A DNA stretch of 64,000 nucleotides from Onchocerca volvulus (lineage: Eukaryota > Nematoda > Chromadorea > Rhabditida > Onchocercidae). The notes beneath the pieces are model-generated. The model was not told the origin of the DNA. It ran no database searches and was given only the letters and a program-made list of their open reading frames with translations. A program made the translations under genes and the position numbers. Each line of letters starts with the position of its first letter. Position 1 is the first letter of the stretch. Positions 40,736 to 53,634 of the stretch are shown piece by piece. The DNA is taken from positions 9,298,888 to 9,362,887 of the forward strand of contig HG738138.1 in NCBI GenBank assembly GCA_000499405.2. The letters run 5' to 3'.

Positions 40736-41124
40736 ACTAAACACATAGCCTCCGTGGAAAGTACGTTTATAATTACACTGAGCAATTCATCCTAGAAACA
40801 TTTAGAAACTTACCACATATCTCCATATTTATAGTAAAAGTTGTCAGTCACATACTCATCCACTCCAATTTTAAACCAGATAATATGACAAGCTCTTCCA
40901 GACACTACTAACGTTCAACAAACCACTAAATTTTGGTAAAATATCGGAAAAAAAAAATTTCTATAGGAAAATGACCCATAGATTAAGCGGCAACTTCCAC
41001 AGAGAAACCACATTTGCTTGCAAAAAGATGACAATTTATAAATTTTATTTCCATACCAAATGCAAAATAAAATTAGGAAATGAGAAGAAAAAAAGAACAA
41101 ATTTGCATGAAGGAATGTGCAAAG

Positions 41125-44100
41125 TCATAACTGATCACTATCAATAGAATAGATAGAGCGGATAAATCTCCCTAAACGTGATGTCCTTGTCAACTGATCA
41201 CTATATTCTCGAACCAACATTTTGACCAATTCTTTTGATTCTGATAAGCGTGCACTGAGCAAAACATTTTCCGCTTTAAGTTGCTCTATCCACAAAATAT
41301 TGGTACTATCACGAGATGTCTTTCGACGTATATACGTATTTCCAGTAGCTAAGCAGTTATCAGCTGGTCGTCCAGTTCGCCAACTTTCAAAACTCTCCAT
41401 ACAACCAGAAGAGCACTTTGCAAAGAAAGCACGCAGTTCTGTGATTTTTTCACGAGCTAAACAAAGTCGACTGCTCAGTTTTTTGATCTCGTTCTTCAAA
41501 TGTGCATGTTCCTGGAGAATATTAGTATTATTCAGTTTTTACAAATAAACAACTTCTCAAATCTTCTATTTGCCTATATTTTCTTCATTTTGATCTGATT
41601 CAAAACTGTTCAATACGAGATGATTTGAAAATTCGGTATCTCGATATTACTTCTCAGTATCATTACTCAGAATAACATTTTTTTTTCAAATTCTTACACC
41701 AATCCAATGATATCTGACAATTAAATCCTACATCCTACATCAGTGACAATGCTACCTAACATTTATTTCAATAATTTCATAACAACCGCAATTTATTTGG
41801 AACAGACCAAGACGGAACAAAATACATCAGAAATTGAAAAAATAAAATGCTTACTTCGGCTGTACTATCAGCACTAGATATGACATCCTCAAAGCCACTT
41901 TCGACGATATTATTATCACCTGCTACCGCTGCATGGATTTGCTTTAACTTTATCCTTATCATTTCATAATGGGAGCACTTGCCGTGTACCATCCATATAT
42001 TCTACAATGCAATCAATCAGAGTTATGATTCAAAGGTAACTGCTGTAATAAATATAAGGAAATATCTGCAGTTAGTTGACCGAAAATAGAAATAATGTTA
42101 AATTTTTTGGATAAAAAATAATAAGACCGTAACACTTTTACCTTACAAAATGTTTTTGGCAGTGGCGATGTCTTCTCTATATTCAGCATATCAATATCAT
42201 TATTTCGGTTAAACAAAGAATCACCATTTTTTCTGCAAAATAAGTGCAACAGCTAAACCAGATGGGAGGAGCTAGAATTTGGTAATCGTAAAACTGATTA
42301 AACACTACGATCAAATTTTGCCGCAAGAAATACTTGTATTATTAATAATAGTTCATTCTGCTCTTCTATTATCTCCATATTCCTTTAACTTTCATATCTT
42401 CATGTTGATTTATATTTACGTCCACGTCCACCAAAATTGAAAATCGCTGCATATTGGTATATATAACACATAAAAATTAACAGTAGAAAATTTATTTCTT
42501 TTGTGATTTCTCATCTTTTATATCTTTTTTCATTTAGTTCAAGATTTTACCGGAACTCCTCCGTCAAGACACTGAATTTCAATGGTTTAACGATGGAAAA
42601 AGATTGCGTTGAGCCATGCGTTGGAATGCTTTTCATATCGTCAATAGCACTGCTTTCGCCGTTGTCTTGCTAAACAACAATTAATTAAGATTTAATGTTG
42701 AATGATTAATGTCTGTCACAGCCATTTACTATTCTCAAATAACATTCGAATGTTTTTTCTTTTTTTTTTCGTTACACAAGAAATGTGAAAACAAAATTTT
42801 GTCTATTTAATTACTGATGTATGATTTCATATTTGAAAATTGTAAGCAAAATAAAATCTTCACCTCGCATGCATGCGCAAACAATCGAGAATCGTCAGAT
42901 ACTGGTGGAGACATGACCGTTTTTAAGCGACTCAATTCGCATTCAAATTCTTCCTGTAAAACGAAATTTCGATATATGCCCTTTTTCAAATACGACTTTC
43001 CTGAAAATGAATTATTGTATCTGATCTTAAAATATATATTTATAAACGACACTGGAATTAAAAAAAATTCGACAAGAAAACACAGAAAGTTGCCTGCAGT
43101 CGATCGATCATTTTCATTTTTTCCTCCGCAAATTTTCGCTCTAAAATATTTCTTTCGGTAACCAATTTTATTTGAAATTGGCGCCGTTCTTTCTCGAAAC
43201 TAAACAATATGTGATTAATGAAGTGAAAAAAAAGAAAAAAAACAAAAGAAGGAAATTCAATTTTCTAAAGTTTCTTACTTTGCGAAATACTGTCTGACCT
43301 TAGACTTCGTGCAAGTTTACTAAAATTTTATGACGTAGAGAAAAAGCAAATTATGCACTCCTTATAAAGAATATGTTTTCAAATATATTTCTAATTTTAA
43401 ATTGAAAAAGCGAGACTCTGAACATTGAATTCAATAATTCCTAACAATAAAAGTTGCCTTAGTGTAATTTGTCGCTGTTGATCAGTTAACGCATCCGCAA
43501 GAGTCTTATTAGCTGAATGCATTAAAGCTGCAATCTCTTTTCGATGTTGTTCTTTGATCTGTTCTATCATACTGTCTTGCTGATCCTCCATTAAAGCCTG
43601 CTTAAGCTTTTTATTCAGTCCAACATCTGATGCCCTTTCTTTGTCTCTTCTTGCATTCGCTACCCACTCATCTAAATTACTACTGACTTGGTGAAAATCG
43701 AGATATTCTCATTACTCTTTTGGTGAAAAATGAAGATGCTCAAATTTTTTCTGCGATTTTGATACCTTCATTTTTAAAAAGAAAAGTTACGATATGAATA
43801 AATGAGTTTTAAATATAACTAACATACTTGACGACGAATTTTCTATGACCCTAGCAATTCGATCATGCCGACGTTTTCGTTCCTTAACTTTCAACATGCG
43901 ACGTTTTCTGGATCTCATGAAGATGGACTCCGGTTCACTTTCCATCTCTAAATAACTGATGTCACGATTTGGAAAATATCTTTTATTCTAATAACAATTT
44001 AGCAATTTACAGAATAAATTTGAGTAACATCTCATTAAAAGACCAAAGAATGCATTTACCCGAAAGTGTATCAATTGGTTTGCCTTCTCTGCGTCTTTTT

Positions 44101-47100
44101 AAAGCCAATATTTCCAACCTAAACATGCTAGTCCAGTGAGAATAAAGTGGTTCAACCGTATTTAAATGACCATTGCGCTTTTTTCCATTACTTATTAATT
44201 CTTCTATTTTTTCCCGCAATCTCTGAAAAAATTTTGTAGAGCGTTACTGCATTAACTGATTGAAACACTAATTTTTTACTTCATTATATTTGATGGCAAT
44301 ACTCAAAGTTCAATGAATATTAACTCAAACTGCATAAGCGATTTAAGGCATATCTATGGAATAAATTTATCAGAAATTCGTTTTACAAATTAAAGAACAA
44401 ATCTAATCAAGCTTTGTAACTGCAATTATTTTTCGTTTTTTATATGAAATCCGTTCCATTTCTTTCATTTCATATTTTTTTCTTAAGTATGTTTTTATGA
44501 TGTATCCTGTGTCCTGAAGAAGCGTTTATCCATACAGTTCCATCAAAAACCTTATTGTGAGCAATGAGTAATTCAACGCGATGCCTCATCATCATCGTTG
44601 GCTGCGTTTCTTCCATTGTTCGCGGTTGTAATGCTTTATTCAGTTCACTGCGCAAGTGTCGGTTCATTTGCTCCAATTGTTGCATCGCTTCAGATAATTC
44701 CTTGGCTTCTTCTGTAATTCGTGTACATTGCCGCTCAAGCAACTGCAAACGAGTACGATATGATGATTCATTTTTTCGAAATCGAGCAAGTTCTTCTTCC
44801 GCCTAAAAATAATTCTGCACATTTTTTTCTTCCGTAGTGTTATGCCTCTGGAAGATTTTCCCCAGATTAACAACTTTAAGCCAAATTCCTCTAAAAAACA
44901 TTGGAAATATTTTAAAATTTTCACATCAATATAAAACATTTTTGAAAAAAACCTTTTCCAATTCAGTTAACAAATCCTTTTTTTCCTGAGAAAATCGTTC
45001 CTCTATTTGACTTATCTTTGTTCGATAACGTTCATCTGAACTCCTACAATAAAAGCGACTTAAAAACTGATTAATTCCAGTAAGAAAAAGAAAAAGAGCA
45101 AAAATATTATAAAATGAGATAAAACCAAACAAAACTATGTCACAAAGTGAGATTCTATATACGGATAACAAAAAAAAAAAAAAAAATTATTTCAGTTTCA
45201 ATGAAAAACGAATGAAACGAACCTAAACCGCTGTTCATATGCTTGCTCAACGGAGAGTTGATTTTGCTCTAATTCCTCAATCAGAAGAACATGCCTTTGG
45301 TTCGCTTGTTGATACTGTTTGTGAAAATGCTCTGCACGTAATTCAGCCTCCTTTAGCGAACACCTAAAACGTAAATTCTTTCACTTTCAACCAAAAATAT
45401 GTTCCATCTTTAATAAATATCTTTAGAATGTACCTTTAAAAAAAATGGATGATTGAAAATGATGATAAAAACAGAGGCAGAAAAACTGTTTTAATTGTGA
45501 AGTTTACTAATAACAGAGGACAATATTAACATACCTTATGTGATCAATGAAAGCATGAAGTGAAAGCAAGGCAACTCGGATGATTATGGAGGCAGTTGGA
45601 GCGGCCGCTAAATTACCTAACTGTTGCTCCAAGTTGCTACTGAGTGAGATGGCATTGACTGTTCCCTCAAGTGGTTGACCGAAAAGCTAAATAGAATGAA
45701 AAAGAAATCACAACCCATAAGATGAAATCTTACATTTCTTTTATCTATAAAAATCCATGATCTTCAGCATTATTCTATTCATTTTACCTTCAAAACATAT
45801 AAACCCTGCTCAATGCTGATACCGCACGCTCGCCAATGTTCCAACAATTCCTGGCAACGAATAGTTCTAAAAATTAAGGTGCAATCTTTGTCACTGTTTG
45901 TGTGTCGCAATAAGGTTTTGATTAGATATTGTTTAAAAGAAAGTTTCAACATCTTGACAGAGACCAAAATTTGATATGTAAATTACCCGATTACCCAGTG
46001 TTAGAAGGATCCAACGCCTCGAACAAATTCACTGAAGATACGAAAGTTTCTGTTATAAAATTCACTTCTTCGCTTAACTGTTTCTGCATATAATACTGAG
46101 TTAGGAATTGTGCTAATGTAATATGTCCCATGTGGTTGGTATCCGCCTGGTCAAAAAGCTCATCGATCTCGAATACACCAAGACTGAAAAGTTGTTTTTC
46201 AAAAAATAATTCATTTTCAAACTTCAGAGGATTGCACATAAAAACAAACTTTGTACAGAAAAGTATTCTACTTTTGCATACAATTGACACTGCATCTAAT
46301 ATTTATGAATTCTGTGAAAGAGATTTTTCCACTAGATGTTTAAAGTTCACCTGTTTAATTCTGGAGTATTTTTGCACAAAATACGAGCCTCACATCGAGT
46401 TAAAAAACCATGAGGCTCAATTCCAAGCTTTGACAAATTTTTTTCCGCATTGTTTTCAAGATTTTCCGCTATCGTGGTAACGCTGATAATATCTGGCAGC
46501 AACTGCAGGAAACGTTCTTTGAAAATCTTCAAATGAATTTTTTTAAACCACAGGAAATTCTTCCCTTCTCATCTCTCAACTGATCCTCAATTTTCCTGCT
46601 ACCAAACTTAGCAATTTCAACCATTAGCGAAGATTGTTATTGATATTTGTTATGACAGCAATATTCGCAGATTTTTAACATACTGTATCAGACTCATCAG
46701 CCTCGATCAAAAGAATGTCACTTTCCAAATTTTTATTTACTCTGATAGGAGTTTAATATCCCACCAAGAAATAAAAAAAAAAAGAAAAAAGATTCGTGTT
46801 CGCACTTGAATAAAAGCTTCGTACAATAAAGTATACCGTAAAGTCGACAATTGTACAACCACTAAGTATGCGTTCAAGTATAACATCAGCAAAGGAAGAA
46901 AGATTGAGCTGAATGCATAAATCCTGCAGACCAGATGCATCCAAATGTGTGGCGCCATTTTTCGCGCAACTTAGAAATATCTTCAAAAAACAAGTTTTTC
47001 TTCTGCAGCAATTCATTTATAATGAATTCTAAAGCCTCCCAACAAAGATCAATATCTTTCGGCACACATTAATGAACAAAAACTCACTCTGTTGAGTTCT

Positions 47101-47141
47101 TTAATATGAAAATTTTCATCGTCCAGCACCGAAGTTGTCAT
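41125..47141 (-). CDS. Ninein-family centrosomal EF-hand/coiled-coil protein
   Basis: Probable microtubule-anchoring protein of centrosomes or other microtubule-organising centres. Exon 1 (47088-47141) MTTSVLDDENFHIKELNR joins exon 2 (up to 46980) IFLSCAKNGATHLDASGLQD then LCIQLNL, which parallels the ninein/ninein-like N-terminus (a degenerate EF-hand). A second EF-like loop, DTNHMGHITLAQ, lies near 46090-46140. The third loop is made by splicing LFEALDPSNTG (exon end 45995) to TIRCQE (exon end about 45867) and is canonical: D-P-S-N-T-G-T-I-R-C-Q-E. Long coiled coils follow in small exons: SQIEERFSQEKKDLLTELEK (about 44960), RTRLQLLERQCTRITEEAKE (about 44740), DSMIEQIKEQHRKEIAAL (about 43560, close to ninein IEQMKEQHHRDI) and ELRAFFAKCSSGCMESFE (about 41420). 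Stop TGA at 41125-41127. Same strand as, and 437 bp upstream of, the huntingtin start. Family call from order and short matches; orthology to NIN or NINL is not resolved. Confidence 0.75.
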
Positions 47142-48978
47142 TCGTATAGAAGATACATTAGTATATTTCCATATTCAGAAATTAAACGGGTCAAAGACTG
47201 AAATTCTGACTTCCATGATTAAGAGAATGAGGAGAATTTTAATTAGTAAAAATGCTTTGCCAAAATGCAACTTCAGCATAAAGAAATTATTTCACATGAT
47301 TTAATATAAAGATAGATTAATTATACTGCAACATTATGAATTTGAATAAAAAAAAAAAGCCTGAACAACAAATAGTAATGCACAAAGAGGGAGAAAGGGA
47401 GAGGCTACGAGCTGATTTAATCAAGTTTGCGGCATTTAGCTGGCAAACAGCGTTTGGTCAGCATTTGGCCTGACAGGTCGAAAGACGAGCATCTTCAACA
47501 TATCGGGCTCTACGGCACAATCCAGTCATTAATCGGCATCTACGGGCATTACCGGATCAAAATAAACAACCAGCCATCCAGTAAAATAAAGCTATCACAC
47601 TTCAGCAACAAACGCCCACAAAATGACCACGTTCAGCTGACATCCTCACGTTACCACACACACATACACATACATACATACTTATGTGCATACATTCAGA
47701 CACACAGGCATATCACCTCCACATTACAGACCTTTACCTCCTTTTGCAACAGATCGCGTCCTGCAGAATTTGTACTACTTGCTAACAGTCAGATAATTCT
47801 GAGATGAATGGTCCGATAAAGCAGTCTGATTTCAATCAGTCGAGTAAACTTGATCCACGTGTTTGCACCTGTTTGGCGTTGTGATGTCGCTACTTTGTTA
47901 CAGCCAAAATAAGATAAGCTAGGAAACTTGACAAATTAAATCTGTCGTTTTATCGTAGCCCGAATGAATTATGTTCGATCAATTATCCCTTGATTGGAAA
48001 AAGAAGGGTGAATGAATTTAGCTATCACTTCACTGCACAAGTCATTAATTAACTGACTCGAACTAAATTCATCCTCCCAAGGAACTTAATATATGCTTCC
48101 CCTCACTGCAGACAGGAATGTTCATTGCTGACAAAACAAATGATAATACGAGAACGAATTCAATAAGGAACAAAAGCATACGAGAACTCGTTCGGCCACA
48201 CTCCAAGTACTACAATGAATGAATGCGTGAAATGAGAGTGAATAAGTGAAAATTTGATGGAAAACAAAATTTTGAAAAGTTCAACAACTTGTTGATGCTA
48301 ATAAAAAAAGAAAAAAAAAATTTTTTTTCTCATCATAACCCTCCAAAAACAAGAACTGATTCAAGGATTCCAAAAAATTTGCCTATAGCAGAAGAGAGCA
48401 CGATGTTCCGTTAACAATCAAAAACGTTCCCACCCGCCATTACACTGAGATATTATATCAGTAGAAAATCAGCTATCTAGAGATAGATGCGATCCAACAC
48501 ACAAAAATAATATTTTAAACTGGTGTCACAATTGCCACTGACAGCTTTTATTTTGTTATTGCACACAAAACAATCAAAAATGACATCAAATCCTGAATTT
48601 TTCCATCGTAAAATCAAAAGCTTACTAGTCCGGCAAAAATTAGGAGATTTGAAATGTCGCAACAACTCTATTTGACTTTACCTATTTTCGAAGCTAAACT
48701 TGCCGCGATCATTTCTAGAATTATACTGAATTGCATTTCAGATGTTTTTAGAAGATCCCCATTTCAGGAATGATGTCTCCAATCAAAATTTACTTAATCT
48801 TCATTATTTGTGATGCAAATATTTGAAAAAGAGAACTTCAATTGCAAGACTAAGTACGGCACAGTGCAACAACTTCCAGGTCAGACGATCATCCACAACG
48901 CAATCGTTTAAGAATGCAATGTATAAAAATCACCCCTAAATATTTTATTCAGCAGTGCACAGTTTTGAAGTATTAAGT
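47142..48978. other. Intergenic region between DENN gene 3' end and ninein-like start
   Basis: No exon recognised. It should include the ninein-like promoter (left side) and DENN 3' UTR (right side). There is an (AC/AT)n microsatellite at about 47655-47705 (ACACACACATACACATACAT onward) and A/T homopolymers near 48300. Confidence 0.5.
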
Positions 48979-51900
48979 TCACAACTTTTTTAACAAATGA
49001 GAACGAAAAATAATGTTGTGCGCTTTAGTGAATATGTTAGCCATACGCATCTGAGATACTTGAGGGGTTACCGCAATGACACATTCGTCGAATTTTTGAT
49101 TTGCGACATCTTCTGCAATATGCGGAATCGCGTTGATTATTTCTGGAGCACTAATCACCTGTAAAAAGTGATCAAAATTTGAACGACAAATAATATGATT
49201 TGAATTCGAAAAAAAATAATGGCATATGTTTTCGCATTTCGAATGACAAAATCACAATAAATCACCTTCCGACGGATCCATTCACGAAAAATACCGGTTT
49301 CAACAAACCATTCTGTAAAGCGTCGAGCAGATTTAGATGTGTGTGAGGCGACCAGCTGAGCCTTGCTAGTCCGAATCGATTCAAAATCACCATTTGATTC
49401 GGCGATAAATGCCGCATAAAAGCTACAACCTTTGTAGGGCCAAATTAAAGCTGCGAACCATGACAACACTGCCTGAAAGCTTTTTTGACATGAAACAAAT
49501 TTCGCCAACTTATTTCTAAAAATACTTTTTAAAAAATGAAATCAAAAAACCGGACTGGTTCACATTCCATTCCACTTCATTAGAAATTATATTCCACTCC
49601 AAAACAAAAACTAACTTTTTGAAGCAAAAAATCAGCGCGAGAGCTTTCACCAACAGCGACAGCTTCCTTGAGTTTTGTGACAAGATTTACTGCAAGCTTT
49701 CTGGGTATCAAAAGTTTCTCGCATAATGCGAATGCGTTTTTTGCTTTAAAATCAACATTCTCATTTGCAGCACACAGTTTGGTTAGTTGTGGTACAAATA
49801 TACCGCCGTCAAGATCGACTATAACAAGGTCGTCCTCAAAACAAAGTATCTAATATTTTCAAAATTATAACCAGTTCATGTTTGTGAAGAAATTTCTCAC
49901 AATCGACAGCGAGAAATTTCTAATGACTTGTGAAATCTACCTGGATGAGATCATCAGTGCATCGATTCTTGTCCTTGACAACTAAAGCTTTCAATTTATG
50001 CATGTTTGTCCTAAAATTTATTCGAGATTAAATAGCACTGCTGCTTCAGAAAAGTGACCAAACTGATTGCATCGATATATTAAAATGCCAATACCACAAA
50101 TGTCACAACGAAAAAGGACAAAAAACGTCCTAACCTTAATAATCCTATGAGATACGGTGTCGGAGAATTTACTATTTCTAACAAAGAATCTGGCAAAACC
50201 GGGATTAATGTATAAGGCCATGAAAATGGATGCAATAAACAAGCGATTGATTGAACTGCATGGCATACGCACTGCACCTGAAAGTATTTGGTAAGGAATT
50301 TTCGACTTATTTATAGAAATAATGTTGAAATCATTCCCATATGTTCATCATTCTCCTTTTTTGTTTTATGGTATTTCATCTTTTTGAAATCTAAATTGGA
50401 AACATAGCTTTCTTATTTCTACTCGCTAATTAGTTGATCGCAAATACATAGATAACTGAAAAATTACCGAGCCACCGGCTATAATAACTCGTTGTTCAGC
50501 CAATAAAGCTCCAATTACAGCAACTGTAACTTCTGGACCCATACGCCGCACAAATGCAGAACAACCTGACTGACCCAGTATAGGGCCCTGCCCTCGGATT
50601 ACTATATTTCGCTTAGTACCATCTCTTACTTTTTCGAAAATATGCAAGGAACTACCTGAAATGAGATACTAACTTTTAGTGGCGAGAGTCAAGTTATTTT
50701 AGAATATCAGAAATTTAAAATCTTTCCTAAGCTTAGAAATTATAGTCTGTTAAGAAAGTCTAAGATTCTAACCATCAGTAGGAAATGTGCATCGATAAAC
50801 AACATTGAGAAAGTTCTTCAGTCTTTCCATACTATCATGCAGATAATACACACATTCTCGAGCAAGCGCGAGATAAAATAGTGGTGCATGAATCGGTGAA
50901 ATGATGGCAAAAACTTCGGGCAAATCACCTTCTTTCGAACAAGTGGCTGTAAAGAAACTTGTTTTCAATTATCAACGGCATAATACCATTTGCAAACCAA
51001 AAACGTAATTGAACTTGATTTTTCCGGAATGTAATGACATTACTTGTAAGATTGAAATAAAACAGTACAATTGATTGCCCTTAGATATACAGGTTGGTAA
51101 TAAATTCTTACGATGGGGAAAACATTACATAATATTTTGCAGACAAGGAAAAGTTGTAAATATAAAAAAGTTGCAAATGTTAAGAAACACGATATAATTT
51201 TTTAAAAAATGAAGAAACAAAAAGAAAATATCTTCAGTTGTGAAAAAAATATCGAAAACAATACCTTGTTCGCGATTCGCTTCGTGCCGTCTTATCAAAT
51301 GACGTACACAGTAGGCGAAAGTTCTAAAATTCATTACCATCACTATTCCATTATATAGAATGTGGATGATACAGCTAGCTTTATTGGATGTGAGAGATTT
51401 TATAAATTTTAATAATTCAAGGGAAAAGCATCAAATGAAAAACATACAATAGCTAGAGCAATAAAATAGTGAAATGTACTGACTAGCAAGCATACCAGAT
51501 TTAATCAAACTGAAACAAATATAGGAGCAAAGGGACATGATGAAAACAAAAGGTCAAATATTATAAAATCTTGAAAGTAATGGGTTAAAAAAGACCACAG
51601 TTGATGGATTTTTCATTTGCAAGTATGTCGCCAGGCAGCCTATGCATATGAAAATTAAAGCTTAGTTAGAAAAATCTCCAAAAAAAGAAAGGAAGAATAT
51701 TATCTGGAAATGGGAAATATTTCGAAAGCAGAAAAATTCCTTGAAGAACGTTTGCAGCAAAAACTAACCTCTTGCCTAATTCATCTGTTAGGGTCAATGT
51801 AAATTCTTCGTTGCCTAGCCAGCGATCGCTTTCGAAGAAGGCTTTAGCTCGAGTAAAATCTGGGATAANNNNNNNGTTTTTTTGAAGTATACAGAATTCC

Positions 51901-52697
51901 AGTCCCACTTACTACTTCTTTCCGGATAAATATAAGCAACACAGGGTACATAATCGCATCTGATATTTTTATACGGTAAGCCGTTCACTTCATTTCTGAA
52001 AATATTTCTTATAAAGATGCATATGGCCGAAAAATGCTCCCATTCTTTATGTCTGTTATTAAAATGTTTCTCTCAAATATACTTCAAAATAAAGTTTTGC
52101 TCAGGCAATTCATCACAAAGTCAGCACTGAATTCATCATGCCAATGAAAAAATTAGCTTTGCTGTAATGCAAATCAATCAAATTTTCACATTTTATTTTG
52201 TAGTTCAAAGTACCGTTTTATCAAATGAAAACCTTTTAACAAGATTTATAATGACAGCGCGATCAAACAGGTGTGATTCCATACAATCATGAAAAGCATT
52301 TAAATGCTTATCATAAAGAGCGAATGTTTTTTGATGAACCAACTTTGCTCGCGTTACTTGCCTTTTCAGTTTAACATTCACACCGTTGCCTTCATCCTGA
52401 ATTTTGCCACATTTGTCATTTTTTTGAATGTGCAATTTGGAATTACTTCATTCTTGCAAATTCCACAAACAAAAGGCTTTCGTTCGATTATTATCCCTTA
52501 TTCGGAGCTACATATTTAACACTTATCAGTTATCACGAAATAAAAATAGACTCTCTTGATGGGATGAACTGTTTAAAGTGAACCTTTGGCACACCTTTCT
52601 TACTAGATAAAGAAATTGATTCAACTTACTGAATCACCAACATGTTTTTTGGCAACCGTTTCATTGGAATACTCGCTCAATGGAACTGGGCGTTTTG
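48979..52697 (-). CDS. DENN-domain protein (probable Rab GTPase exchange factor)
   Basis: DENN proteins load GTP on Rab GTPases in membrane traffic. Exons with consistent phase: 52630-52697 (KRPVPLSEYSNETVAKKHVG); 51913-51995 (CDYVPCVAYIYPERS); 51769 into the N gap (SDRWLGNEEFTLTLTDELGK, uDENN); 51265-51323 (TFAYCVRHLIRRHEANREQ); 50773-50946 (GDLPEVFAIISPIHAPLFYL); 50468-50655 (VTVAVIGALLAEQRVIIAGG, core DENN); 50135-50277 (YTLIPVLPDSLLEIVNSPTP then YLIGLLR); 49941-50010; 49616-49849 (DLVIVDLDGGIFVPQ); 49266-49472 (SKSARRFTEWFVETGIFREW, dDENN); 48979-49158, ending LLKKL-stop. The N-terminal start is unresolved: overlapping frames at 52205-52520 include FVCGICKNEVIPNC. The assembly gap 51869-51875 removes 51 bases of one exon plus its intron edge; the right-arm copy supplies that sequence. 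The DENN assignment is firm; the subfamily is not assigned. Confidence 0.85.
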
Positions 52698-53634
52698 CTG
52701 TTATAAAATCATTCCTTAAATGATTTTAATTCATTTTAAATGGAATCAAATACCACTCAAAAATTAGCTAATGATTGACCACAAGTACGAGCAAAGATAC
52801 GAAGTATATCCGATCAGTCCCCAAATTTCAGTCAGAGCTTCTCATCCCTCTCCACCACTTCCTGCCTCGTTATGTGAGTATATTCAAAAGTATAGAGCCA
52901 GGTAAATTTTCGATTAAACAAAATTAGTAGAAAGATATGTTGTCACAGGTGCGATGAATCATAAGCAAGCATATACAAAAGTTGACAAATCGATAGAATC
53001 TCATATTGAATAGGTTCATTCGCCTAATATTTTTTTGAAATGGTCTTTGAAAATGAAAGAAATGCTTCGCATTGAAAAATGCATAAACAGATATACATAC
53101 ATATACATATGTGTATGTGTATTTTAAGAGACCAGTAGGGGAAAACGATATCGAAACAATTTGCTGTGTACATTTACATATCGTTAACGAAAATAGTTTA
53201 ACTGACACCATCTATTAGGATTCTTTCTGCTGCGTTCAATTCGTTCTTGTCTATGGATTTCATATCGGAATCAAGGAATCTTCTAGGAAATTCAATCCAT
53301 CCACTTTTTTTCTAATCTTTCAACTTAAGTGGGAAATTAAAATCTCTTAATTTGGATGGAAAATTTGTGAAAGAAATGGCTCATTTGCTAAACAAATTAG
53401 TGTTTTAGAATGTGTAAACTTGATTTCATTGGTACAACAAAACAAGGCGGTAATTGACAATTTCATATGTTTCAATTAATGTGACAGTTCACTGATCATC
53501 ACAGTCAACATAATCGGCAGCAGTTCATGTTTGCCTTTACACGACACGCTTTGAATCTCCTCCACTACTATGCGAATACTTCTTATGAGTGTGTATGTAA
53601 AACATAATTATTATAGGTTATCTTTTGAAAGAAA
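51359..53634 (+). repeat. Left arm of large inverted duplication
   Basis: Reverse complement of 57627-60073. Paired positions sum to 111261 for 51876-53634 and to 111432 for 51359-51868; the shift of 171 equals the 178 bases of the right arm (59386-59563) replaced here by 7 Ns. No mismatch was noticed in any part compared, coding or not. The arm carries the 5' exons and upstream region of the DENN gene. Confidence 0.95.
51869..51875. other. Assembly gap (7 Ns)
   Basis: Seven Ns inside a DENN exon. The true missing length, judged from the other arm, is 178 bases. Confidence 0.99.

Noticed and set aside
52924..53211. A 95-codon frame present twice (also at 58050-58337)
   Set aside because: The repetition is explained by the inverted duplication. 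The frame itself is hydrophobic AT-derived sequence upstream of the DENN exons.
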